Below, piece by piece: positions 42,795-50,133 of a stretch of DNA of 64,000 bases. Under the pieces are notes generated by a model, which worked only from the letters and a program-made list of their open reading frames with translations, did no database searches and had not been told where the DNA came from. Made by a program: the position numbers and the translations under genes. The stretch is taken from assembly GCA_038210655.1 (NCBI GenBank), contig JBBQWM010000025.1:28192-92191 (forward strand). Direction: 5' to 3'. Numbering within the stretch: the first letter of the stretch is position 1; every line of letters begins with the position of its first letter. The stretch comes from 54-19 sp038210655. Its GTDB lineage: Bacteria; Chloroflexota; Chloroflexia; Chloroheliales; Chloroheliaceae.

Positions 42795-43110
42795 AGCCAA
42801 ATCGCTTGCCTAACACCGGGAATGTTCCAATCAAACCGGCCTTAATATAGCGAACTAAGCTTCACTGAGCAACCCAAATTCCCATTCAAACTGGAATTTA
42901 ACTCAGTCCTTAGTCCTCAAAAGGGGCCGGATGTAAACCTAACGCTGACAACCTCGCGGCGCGTTAATCACGAGCCTGATAGTAGTCGGGGTAAAAATGA
43001 TGACTCTCACTGACTGTACTTCCTTTCTTCCAATCTTCGGGCAATCCCGTCTAAAAATTCGGGGCCAGGAGGATATTAGCATATCCTCAGACCCCCGACA
43101 ATTGGTCTTT
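42795..43110 (-). promoter_or_regulatory. Conserved leader of MFS gene A
   Basis: On the minus strand this region carries, in order, GTCTAAAGAC, a hairpin with a T-run (43059-43098, T5 at 43053-43057), a short ORF (42939-43010), a GAGGACTAAGGACTGAG block, GGGTTGCTCAGTGAAGC-TTAGTTCG, AAGGCCGGTTTGA and CCCGGTGTT. The same blocks in the same order stand upstream of MFS gene B (45990-46345). Between this leader and the TTG start (42449-42794) lie degenerate palindromic repeats and no gene. Confidence 0.65.
42939..43010 (-). CDS. Putative leader peptide of MFS gene A
   Basis: GTG start at 43010, ten bases after AAAGGA, encoding 23 residues: MRVIIFTPTTIRLV, then INAPRGCQR and TAG. The copy in front of MFS gene B (46132) shares V-I-F, TT-x-IRLV and NAPRGCQ and stops at the same place. 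The frame is also open upstream to ATG at 43082, the codon in the hairpin loop (MLISSWPRIF...), giving 47 residues in all. A regulatory peptide is my inference. Confidence 0.5.
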   Translation of the reverse strand: MRVIIFTPTTIRLVINAPRGCQR

Positions 43111-43240
43111 AGACTTATGTGTCGAGCAATCATAGCCCTAGACGATAGCCCCTATGCCAGGGCTACCGGCGATCTACCTGACGGCTTCAATCATAAGGTG
43201 GATATTAACTTACTGTGAGTGGGCAGCAATCGGGCGAATC

Positions 43241-44200
43241 TTAAGGAGTTGAATTTAACTTTTCCAACTTTGCCTTAGCAGCTTCAAGTCCAAGATCGGC
43301 AGCTTTTTGGAAATCACTCTTCGCTGCTGGCTTATCCCCTTTTAGCTCGTAAATCAGACCCCGATTGTAGTAAGCACTGGCAAGACTAGGTTTGAGCTTG
43401 AGAGCCTGGGTATAATCGGCTATCGCCAGTTCATACTGTTTCTGATCATAATAAATATTAGCGCGAACATTGTAATAATCAGCATTCTCAGGATTAAGTT
43501 TGAGGGCTTGGTTATAGTCGGCTAAGGCTAAATCATATTTCTTCTGATTATAATAAACACTACCACGAACATCGTAGTAGGCAGCATTGTTAGGGTTAAG
43601 TTTGACGACGCTAGTATAATCGCTGATGGCCTTATCGTAGTTTTTGGCAGAATGAAAATTGTTGCCTCGCTCAAAATAGGCATTGATGGTCTGCTCTAAG
43701 GCAGGCTGGCGGTGGCTATCTTTTTTCAGAATAGCTTCCCCATAACGAATCGCGTTGTCCCAATCCTTCTGTCTTACCGCTGTATCGAGCAGGGGCTGCA
43801 ATTCCGAAATATCCAATGGGGTTGGTGTCAAAAAGAAAAAGGTTAACATAGCCAAACCGACTATCAAAGCAATTCCAATTGTCCAGCGCCATGGATGTTT
43901 CAATCTAAATTTTTTGGCGGATTTAATATTTTCAATCAGCTTTCGCAACTGCTCAAACTGGTCAAACGACATTCCACCTGGAAAAGGGTAATCATCGGGT
44001 GGCATTGGTTTATTCGTCTGATCATTCATCCGGGTTTCGAGTTCGGTAATATCGTTCTTGATTTGCCCAATGTCCTTATTGAGCCGGGTTTGTTCCATTG
44101 GATTAGAGGTACAAAGTAAAGTCTGCTCAACCTCTCCAAGCAGTTTGAATGCCTCTTCCAGTAACCTAAGATAACCATTTTGGCGGTCGGTCTCGTTCAA
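43241..44200 (-). CDS. TPR-repeat protein with one membrane helix
   Basis: A 319-residue protein. An N-terminal coiled coil (residues about 10-60), a membrane helix (WTIGIALIVGLAMLTFFFL, about 105-123) and then at least four tetratricopeptide repeats are seen, with consensus phrases such as YDKAISDYTSVVKLNPNNAA, YDLALADYNQALKLNPENAD and YELAIADYTQALKLKPSLAS. TPR arrays bind protein partners; topology places the repeats on the outer side if the N-terminus is inside. No partner is evident. Confidence 0.85.
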   Translation of the reverse strand: MNETDRQNGYLRLLEEAFKLLGEVEQTLLCTSNPMEQTRLNKDIGQIKNDITELETRMNDQTNKPMPPDDYPFPGGMSFDQFEQLRKLIENIKSAKKFRLKHPWRWTIGIALIVGLAMLTFFFLTPTPLDISELQPLLDTAVRQKDWDNAIRYGEAILKKDSHRQPALEQTINAYFERGNNFHSAKNYDKAISDYTSVVKLNPNNAAYYDVRGSVYYNQKKYDLALADYNQALKLNPENADYYNVRANIYYDQKQYELAIADYTQALKLKPSLASAYYNRGLIYELKGDKPAAKSDFQKAADLGLEAAKAKLEKLNSTP

Positions 44201-44290
44201 CGTTGCAGCTCCTCACAAATAATTTGAATGGGTATATAATATATTAACGCTCATTATGATTTATTTGTCAATAGCACACCCACTCAATTA

Positions 44291-44392
44291 GAGTTATGGA
44301 TTTAACTCAAAGTCGAAAATCTTTTGACAGGCTTTTTAGCTTCACTTATAAATTATTAGGCTCAAAGCAAGGTTGAGCTAAACGCATAAACC
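44291..44392. mobile_element. Diverged copy of MITE-like element 1
   Basis: Aligns over its length with 23251-23358, including CTTTTGA, GGCTTTTTAGC, TAAATTATTAGGCTCAAAGC and the end TAAACGCATAAACC. The left end is eroded (TTATGGATTTAA for TTATGCGTTTAA). No clear target duplication remains. The rest of 44201-44540 holds no gene. Confidence 0.75.
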
Positions 44393-44485
44393 ATGAAGAA
44401 TGGGAAGGCCGCTTACCGCGTTGTTGAAATTTGGTTAGTATCTAATTGAGGTAGGTTTTCCCCAAGAGCATAAATAAGCCTGTAA

Positions 44486-44519
44486 GTTGGCTGTGGCAAA
44501 ACCCTTTGCCACAGCCAAC
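44486..44519 (-). terminator. Strong hairpin after MFS gene B
   Basis: A perfect 15-bp stem, GTTGGCTGTGGCAAA with TTTGCCACAGCCAAC and loop ACCC, 22 bases after the stop at 44541. It lacks a clean T-run, so it may be a pause or processing hairpin instead of a classical terminator. Confidence 0.6.
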
Positions 44520-44540
44520 CCACCTATAGCCAGAAGCTTG

Positions 44541-45770
44541 TCAAAGCCTGCGAATAGGCGAAAACAATAGCCATAAGATGCTTAACAGACCGCCCGAAGC
44601 AGCCACTAACAGCGTTAACTGCATCCCCATTAGCCCGCCAAGTAGCCCACCGACCAGCGCCCCCAGCAAGGCCATCCCCCCGGCCCAAACGTGCATAGCG
44701 GCATTTGCCCGACCCAACTGCTGATCCGGGATGATAGTCTGACGCAAGCTCCTTTCGTTAATAGCGTAAATCGTCCCGCCTATATCACCCAATTGGGCCA
44801 CCCCTAGAAAGGCTATCGCAACCAATAACGGCCCTCCCACCTGGGCCAGTGGTATCAGAAAATTCATGCCACAATTAAAAAGCAAAGCTCCGATTAGAGT
44901 TCGGCCCGGCCCGAAACGTTGGGTGATTTTCTCGGCTAACAAGGCTCCCGCTAGAGCCGAAATGCCGCCTATCCCAATCAGTATCCCCAAAATGCCCGCC
45001 GACAATTTCAGTTCGCGGATGGCATAGAGCGTGTAGAGTGCCGCAAAAAAACTGCCAAAGAAACTGCTCTGCCCGTTGCTCAAAGCAATCGCCCGCAAGA
45101 TCGGCTGATTGACTACTACGCGCACCCCTTCGAAGGCTTCTCGCGCCATACTCTGAGTTCCCTCCGGCGGTGTAGGACGGGGTTCGGCTTTGCGAATAAG
45201 ACCCAGACATAGGGCCGATGCCAGGAAGGAGAGCGCATCCAGCATAATCGCAAAGGGGGCCGTAATCAGTTGCACCAGGATACCGCCCAGGGCCGGGCCA
45301 CCAATTTCGGCTACCGCCGCACTTGCTCCGAGCTTACTATTGCCTTCCAGCAGGTTTTCGCGCTCGATCAGGCTCGGTAAATAAGATTGGTCAGCCAGAT
45401 CAAAGAAAACGGTAAGCGTGCCAACCAGGATGGCTACAACATAAAGTTGGGACATACTCAACGCCCCAAATACTGCCGCAACCGGGATCGAACCTAGCAA
45501 GACCGCTCGCCCCAAGTCGCTTGCAATCATAAGCGGGCGGCAACGCACCCGGTCTACCCAGACCCCGGCTACCAGCCCGATCATAAGTATCGGCGCGACT
45601 GCCAGCGCCGCCAGCAAACCGAGTTCGGTCGGACTAGCCGCCAGTACCAAAACTGCCGTCAAGGGTAGGGCTTCCCGGCTAATCTTGGAGCCAAAAGAAG
45701 AAATACTCTGCCCGATCCATAGCTTCATAAAATCCGAATGTTGCCATAGCCCGGTAAAGTGGTTACGCAT
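44541..45770 (-). CDS. MFS transporter, MefA-like DHA3 type (B)
   Basis: A 409-residue major facilitator with about twelve helices. It begins HSDFMKLWIGQSISSFGSKI and has VAGVWVDRVRCRPLMIASDL as motif A, DLADQSYLPSLIERENLLEG after helix 4 and GGTIYAINERSLRQTIIPDQ in the C-terminal half, all typical of the macrolide-efflux-like DHA3 branch. AGGAG nine bases before the ATG supports the start. It shares little sequence with MFS A, yet the two share a leader. Confidence 0.9.
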   Translation of the reverse strand: MRNHFTGLWQHSDFMKLWIGQSISSFGSKISREALPLTAVLVLAASPTELGLLAALAVAPILMIGLVAGVWVDRVRCRPLMIASDLGRAVLLGSIPVAAVFGALSMSQLYVVAILVGTLTVFFDLADQSYLPSLIERENLLEGNSKLGASAAVAEIGGPALGGILVQLITAPFAIMLDALSFLASALCLGLIRKAEPRPTPPEGTQSMAREAFEGVRVVVNQPILRAIALSNGQSSFFGSFFAALYTLYAIRELKLSAGILGILIGIGGISALAGALLAEKITQRFGPGRTLIGALLFNCGMNFLIPLAQVGGPLLVAIAFLGVAQLGDIGGTIYAINERSLRQTIIPDQQLGRANAAMHVWAGGMALLGALVGGLLGGLMGMQLTLLVAASGGLLSILWLLFSPIRRL

Positions 45771-46131
45771 AGGGTTTCACTCCTGAGTTATAATAAATTC
45801 ATTATTGTCAGTGAAAGTTTAACCCGTTAACAGCAAGCCTAATAAATAGGAAAACCCTTTCTTTGTCCAGATATGGTTTTACACTATTAAGCTCAGGCGC
45901 AAGAGAGGTTTCGCGGGCAGCGTTGGGGTATAGTAACAGGCTTGTGTAAAGTAGATCATCTATCTTTACAAAGCAAATCGATAGGCAGAGGCAACCAAAT
46001 TTGCCCAATACCGGGGCTTCTTATTCAAACCGGCCTTAGAGTACCGAACTAAGCTTCACCGAGCAACCCAGATTTTCGCTCAACCCTGGAATTCAACTCA
46101 GTCCTCAGTCCTCACAAGACCGTAGCCAAAC

Positions 46132-46206
46132 CTAACCCTGACAACCTCGCGGCGCGTTATCAACGAGTCTGATAGTGGTAGTCAGGTTAAAGATGACGAG
46201 TGCCAT
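46132..46206 (-). CDS. Putative leader peptide of MFS gene B
   Basis: ATG at 46206 with AAAGGA twelve bases upstream. Encodes 24 residues: MALVIFNLTTTIRLVD, then NAPRGCQG and TAG. It matches the leader peptide before MFS A in its core and stop position. In this copy the frame from the hairpin-loop ATG (46307) is separate and ends after 14 residues (46263), so the inner ORF stands on its own, which supports it as the conserved unit. Confidence 0.5.
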   Translation of the reverse strand: MALVIFNLTTTIRLVDNAPRGCQG

Positions 46207-46262
46207 AGATGGCTAATGTCCTTTCGTTAAAAAGCTTCAAAAAGAAGCTTAAAAGAAGAAGT

Positions 46263-46307
46263 TTAAAAGCATCCCCTAAAAAATAGGAGCCAGCAAGATA
46301 GTAGCAT
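46263..46307 (-). CDS. Short ORF starting in the terminator hairpin loop
   Basis: ATG at 46307 lies in the loop of the 46286-46320 hairpin, with AGGAG in its left arm only two bases away. The 14 residues MLLSCWLLFFRGCF parallel the start of the frame in the MFS A leader (MLISSWPRIFRRDC). Translation here would prevent hairpin formation. Expression is unproven. Confidence 0.35.
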   Translation of the reverse strand: MLLSCWLLFFRGCF

Positions 46308-46380
46308 ATCTCCTGGCTCCCGGATATTAGTCTTTAGACGTAGTTTTTAAGGGGTGAGGGATGAAGCTGATTTACGATTG

Positions 46381-46522
46381 TAACTACTCAGGCTAGGTCA
46401 CCCTGAGCCGCAGCCCCCAAAGGGGGTGAGGCCACGAAGGGTCTAAGATTCTTCGGCGGGGAACTATCTCCGGCAAAAATCGAGGTAATCTCCCGCCTCA
46501 GAATGACATGGCTGAGTAGTTA
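46381..46522. repeat. TAACTACTCAG-bounded element
   Basis: The outer inverted repeat TAACTACTCAG (46381-46391) and CTGAGTAGTTA (46512-46522) encloses a different interior from 3456-3557 (a CGAAGGGTCTAAGATTCTTCG hairpin region). TTACGATT (46372-46379) and TTACGATC (46524-46531) flank it as a possible 7-8 bp target duplication. Confidence 0.7.
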
Positions 46523-46525
46523 CTT

Positions 46526-46646
46526 ACGATCTACGATTACAGATTACACTACATGCTTCGCTTTGACTTCTCTTCTGCATTCTCTATTCTGCATTCTGCA
46601 TTCAGACTTCTGCCTTCTTCATCCGTGTTATAACTCCCCTTCATCC
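46526..46646. repeat. 120-bp repeat abutting the 3' end of the protease gene
   Basis: Begins ACGATCTACGATTACAGATT, passes through ACTACATGCTTCGCTTTGAC and ATTCTGCATTCTGCATTC, and ends TTCATCCGTGTTATAACTCC plus CCTTCATCC directly at the stop codon of the gene at 46647. A nearly identical copy is at 49979-50098. Confidence 0.85.
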
Positions 46647-47741
46647 TTATTTCGGCGCGAAGGTCGGGCGAATGTAAAGATCGAGACGACTATTGCCGCG
46701 CAGGGCGGTCAGGGGCAGGTCTTTGCCGATAACGTTCCCGGTGAGTTGCTGCTGCAACTGGTAGATGCTGGCGACCGGGCGGTTGTTGATCGACAAGACC
46801 AAATCGCCCTGGCGTAGTCCGGCTTTAGCTGCCGGGCCGTCCGGTGTGACCTGAAGGACTGCTACGCCGGTTTTGTTGGGCAGGTTAAAGTTGCGGACGA
46901 CCTGGGGCGGGATCGGTTGCTGCTGGCAGCTAATCCCGACATAGCCGCGCATCACCTTGCCGTTGGTCATCAACTGTCCGGCGACCCACCGGGCGGTATT
47001 GACCGGGACAGCAAAGCAAATCCCCTGGGCCATTGCAATAATCGCGGTATTAACCCCGATTACCTGCCCATGACTGCTGACCAGCGGCCCGCCACTATTG
47101 CCCGGATTGAGCGCGGCATCGGTCTGGATAATATTCTCGATCATGCGCCCGTTCTGGCTGTTCAGGGTGCGCCCGGTCGCGCTTACCACGCCCGCCGTGA
47201 CCGTATTTTGCAGACCGTTTGGGTTGCCGATAGCGATTACCATCTGGCCCACCCGTAGCTTATCGCTATCCCCCAGCACGACCTGAGCCATATCGCGGGC
47301 CTGTACCCGAATTACTGCCAGGTCGGTATCGGGGTCTTGCCCAACCAGCGAAGCCGAATAATCCGTCCCATCCGAAGTCGTTACCTTAATTTTGGTAGAA
47401 TCGTTTACAACGTGATTGTTGGTCAAGATATAGCCGTCCGAAGCGATTACAAAGCCGCTGCCTGCCCCTTGCGCCTCAAAAGGATAACCGCCATAACCGC
47501 GCCGGGTTTGTCGGCCCATCGGCTTGCTGACCGTAATATTGACGACCGCCGGACTGACCGTCTCGGCTACCCGCACGACCGCCTGACTATAGGCATCCAG
47601 AAAATCGGCGGCGGCTTGTGGGCTATCAAAATGGTTGGAAGGCTGCCCGCCAATGCTGGCGCTGCTGTCGTTGGCGACCGAACTGCTGATAAATCTATAA
47701 TTAGCCTCTGACGAGGACTCAAATGAATTAGTGTCGAACAT
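46647..47741 (-). CDS. HtrA/DegP-like trypsin-type serine protease with PDZ domain
   Basis: A 364-residue protease-chaperone. Catalytic His is in GYILTNNHVVND, Asp in GQDPDTDLAVIRV, and Ser in LNPGNSGGPLVSSHGQVIGV. A PDZ domain follows (GVAVLQVTPDGPAAKAGLRQ, GDLVLSINNRPVASI). Unlike typical HtrA it has no signal peptide or membrane helix; the first 50 residues are Ser/Asn-rich and polar. Either it works in the cytoplasm or it is released by another route. The 180 bp before its start hold nothing recognised. Confidence 0.92.
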   Translation of the reverse strand: MFDTNSFESSSEANYRFISSSVANDSSASIGGQPSNHFDSPQAAADFLDAYSQAVVRVAETVSPAVVNITVSKPMGRQTRRGYGGYPFEAQGAGSGFVIASDGYILTNNHVVNDSTKIKVTTSDGTDYSASLVGQDPDTDLAVIRVQARDMAQVVLGDSDKLRVGQMVIAIGNPNGLQNTVTAGVVSATGRTLNSQNGRMIENIIQTDAALNPGNSGGPLVSSHGQVIGVNTAIIAMAQGICFAVPVNTARWVAGQLMTNGKVMRGYVGISCQQQPIPPQVVRNFNLPNKTGVAVLQVTPDGPAAKAGLRQGDLVLSINNRPVASIYQLQQQLTGNVIGKDLPLTALRGNSRLDLYIRPTFAPK

Positions 47742-47923
47742 ATTTTAATGACCTTTCTACGGCCCGGTTCTTTCGTTCGTCCAGGCTAAAGGTTGGATAA
47801 TAATTAGGGCTGGCTTAAAAAGCCGAATTAAATAAGCTTAAAGCCGGTGGGCTGTTACGGGGTTATAGGTTCTGACTGATTAAAGGGTATTCTATCATAC
47901 GGAATGTTAGAAAAACATTTCAG

Positions 47924-48943
47924 TTATTCGCTTTCGAGACCAAACCAGCCGAAAATCGTTCGGAAGATTATCCGCATAAGGGTAGTGAGGACTTCAAACG
48001 GCCCCCACTTCCAGACTGATGGCCCCCAGATCAAGATCAAGATTACGCCAATACAAAGGGTTGTGCCGTAGGGGATAAAATCGCGCCAGCGTTTGCCGCC
48101 AAATAAGAAGAAACCGACCGCTACCAGCCCACCCAAAACTGCCCCCAAAAAGAGAGCCGAAATCGCACGGGGATAACCCAAAACCACCCCAATCAGGATC
48201 GCCAGCAATACATCGCCAAAACCGAGCGCCCTTCGGCGGTAGATCGCGTAAGCCACGATATAGATCAGGTAGAAGATGCCGCCATCTAGCAAGGCTCCCA
48301 TCAGCACGCTACCGATGCCGTCCGGCAAAAGCGGGTTTTCTTTGAATGAGCCGGGGACAAAAGCGATCAACCCCCACGCCAGACAGCCCGTGTAAATCAG
48401 GGCAAGTGGTATCCAGCCATAGCGCCAGTTGAACAAGGTTACAATTGCCGTCAGCGCGATACACCCAGCGATTATCAGATAGAAATAAAGCGGGCGGCCC
48501 TCGGCCATATCGATAAAGAAAGCTACCCCTAGCCCGAACAGACAACCAGCATAAATCATGATCGGGAAAATCAGGCGGTAACGCCAGTCGATCAGGGCAA
48601 TCGCCGCCAGCAGAAAAATATAAAAGACGTTAACCAGGTAATAATAAAGGGGTTGGCTCTCATAAATAGGCCAGGCGAAGGCAAAGGCGCAGGCCAGCGC
48701 GATTTCGACCAGCGGAAACCGCCAGGGCAGCGCCTTACCACAATGGCGGCAGCGGCCCCGTTGCCATAGGAAACCGACCACCGGCAAATAGTCGCGTAGG
48801 GTTAGCTGCTCGCCACTTCGTACACAGCGAAGCGGGCCGAACAGAGGTCGCTCCGGGTCGGGGAAGCGTTCGGCTAAAATGTTTGTGACCCATCCGGCCA
48901 GCAGTCCCGCCAGTGCTGCCAGCACATAGGGTACAACTATCAC
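47924..48943 (-). CDS. Prepilin peptidase (A24 family)
   Basis: Membrane aspartic protease that cleaves type IV prepilin leaders. The start is GTG at 48943, overlapping the aroE stop by four bases; a longer reading into aroE is less likely. The product (339 residues) has a cytoplasmic loop with CVRSGE and CRHCGKALPWR, a variant of the zinc site with one Cys replaced, and then hydrophobic helices. The two catalytic Asp are in ALIDWRYRLIFP and LGFGDVLLAILIG (GxGD). It is longer than usual because of duplicated helices in the middle. No pilin genes lie nearby. Confidence 0.88.
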   Translation of the reverse strand: MIVVPYVLAALAGLLAGWVTNILAERFPDPERPLFGPLRCVRSGEQLTLRDYLPVVGFLWQRGRCRHCGKALPWRFPLVEIALACAFAFAWPIYESQPLYYYLVNVFYIFLLAAIALIDWRYRLIFPIMIYAGCLFGLGVAFFIDMAEGRPLYFYLIIAGCIALTAIVTLFNWRYGWIPLALIYTGCLAWGLIAFVPGSFKENPLLPDGIGSVLMGALLDGGIFYLIYIVAYAIYRRRALGFGDVLLAILIGVVLGYPRAISALFLGAVLGGLVAVGFFLFGGKRWRDFIPYGTTLCIGVILILIWGPSVWKWGPFEVLTTLMRIIFRTIFGWFGLESE

Positions 48944-49878
48944 CCGGCGTGTTCCTGCTGACGCTCTGCCAGGGCGGACTGAGCCGCCGCCAGCATCTCC
49001 GCGTGTGGGGCCGGCAATCCCGTCCACCACTCGAAGGACAACGCTCCCTGCGAGACCAGCATTGCCAACCCGTCGATGGCGTGAGCGGCTTCGTCACGGA
49101 CGGCCCTCAGAAAAGGGGTATCGCCGTAGGTCAGATCGAAGAAGATGGTGCGGCGGTCAGCATCGCGGCCTGCCAGGGCATCGGCCTCCACTGGGAAAGG
49201 CTGATCGGGTTCCAGCACTCCCTGCGAAGAAGCATTGACGATCAGGGTGCGTGGGTTGCGGTTGTAGGGCCAGGCGGCAGGGTCGAGTGGGGCGGAATAC
49301 ATATGACTCTGCGGAAAATATGGCCCAAGTTGGCTAACCAGTTCGGCAGCGTGTTCCCAAGTACGATTGACGACGGCGATTTCCGCCGCCTGCGAAGAAG
49401 CCAGGGCATAGACGACCGCACGGGCCGCCCCACCTGCCCCAATAACCATGGTGCGCTGTTTGGCCGGGTCATAGCCGACCGTCCCTAACGCTTCCAAAAA
49501 GCCACCCACATCCGTATTATGGCCCAGCCAACCACCCTGCTCCTCGTCCAGTAAGAGAGTATTGACCGCCCCGGTTGCGTCGGCTTCCTCGCTACGGGCA
49601 ACCGCTAGTTCCCAGGCCGCTCGTTTGTGCGGCAAGGTCAAGTTCAGGCCCAGAAAATCCTCCCGGCGGGCCTTCTCCAAAAACGTCGTCAGGTCTTGCG
49701 GGGCCACTTCCCATTTCTCATAGCGATGCGGTAAGTGGTGGGCTGCAAAAGCCGCATTTTGAAAGTCCGGCGAGATTGTATGCTTGATCGGAAAGCCCAG
49801 CAGTCCGACCGGGCGCGGCGAACCATCGGCCCGGTAAAGCCGGACAGCCTGCGCCGAATGATCTTCAGAATTCGTCAC
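48940..49878 (-). CDS. aroE: Shikimate dehydrogenase
   Basis: NADPH-dependent reduction of 3-dehydroshikimate to shikimate in aromatic amino-acid synthesis. The 312-residue product has LLGFPIKHTISPDFQNAAFA (substrate-binding Ser/Ser region), LNLTLPHKRAAWELA with the catalytic Lys, NTDVGGFLEALG with the Asp, and MVIGAGGAARAVVYALASSQ as the nucleotide fold. C-terminal MLVSQGALSFEWWTG is typical. It is coupled to the prepilin peptidase gene. Confidence 0.94.
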   Translation of the reverse strand: MTNSEDHSAQAVRLYRADGSPRPVGLLGFPIKHTISPDFQNAAFAAHHLPHRYEKWEVAPQDLTTFLEKARREDFLGLNLTLPHKRAAWELAVARSEEADATGAVNTLLLDEEQGGWLGHNTDVGGFLEALGTVGYDPAKQRTMVIGAGGAARAVVYALASSQAAEIAVVNRTWEHAAELVSQLGPYFPQSHMYSAPLDPAAWPYNRNPRTLIVNASSQGVLEPDQPFPVEADALAGRDADRRTIFFDLTYGDTPFLRAVRDEAAHAIDGLAMLVSQGALSFEWWTGLPAPHAEMLAAAQSALAERQQEHAG

Positions 49879-49894
49879 CTGGGGTAGCTCCCTT

Positions 49895-49983
49895 ACGATT
49901 AACGATTAACGATTAACGATTAACGATTAACGATTAACGATTAACGATTAACGATTAACGATTAACGATTAACGATTAACGAT
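49895..49983. repeat. Heptanucleotide tandem array, 12 copies of ACGATTA
   Basis: Twelve exact ACGATTA units run from 49895 to 49978, followed by a partial ACGAT that merges into the 120-bp repeat. The array starts 16 bases upstream of the aroE start codon, close enough to affect its promoter or leader if copy number changes. Confidence 0.97.
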
Positions 49984-50098
49984 CTACGATTACAGATTAC
50001 ACTACATGCTTCGCTTTGACTTCTCTTCTGCATTTCCTATTCTGCATTCTGCATTCTGACTTCTGCATTGTTCATCCGTGTTATAACTCCCCTTCATC
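49979..50098. repeat. 120-bp repeat downstream of mltG
   Basis: Second copy of the repeat at 46526-46646, differing at only a few positions. It continues into simple CATCCCTCATCC-type sequence up to the mltG stop at 50134. Confidence 0.85.
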
Positions 50099-50133
50099 TC
50101 TCATCCCTCATCCTTCATCCCTTACTTCATCCC

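Larger units (their letters stand above)
45990..46345 (-). promoter_or_regulatory. Conserved leader of MFS gene B
   Basis: Homologous to 42795-43110. Blocks identical or nearly so are GTCTAAAGACTAAT, a hairpin with T6 (46286-46320, T-run 46278-46283), the short ORF 46132-46206, AACGCGCCGCGAGGTTGTCA, GAGGACTGAGGACTGAGTT, GGGTTGCTCGGTGAAGCTTA and AAGGCCGGTTTGA. It ends about 215 bases before the ATG of the transporter. Confidence 0.65.

Noticed and set aside
42939..43133. 64-residue minus-strand protein as a normal gene
   Set aside because: Its upstream part is not conserved in the homologous leader at 46132, where only the last 23-24 codons match; I report the short leader ORF instead.
49895..49983. 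CRISPR-like array
   Set aside because: The units are contiguous 7-mers without spacers, a simple tandem repeat.
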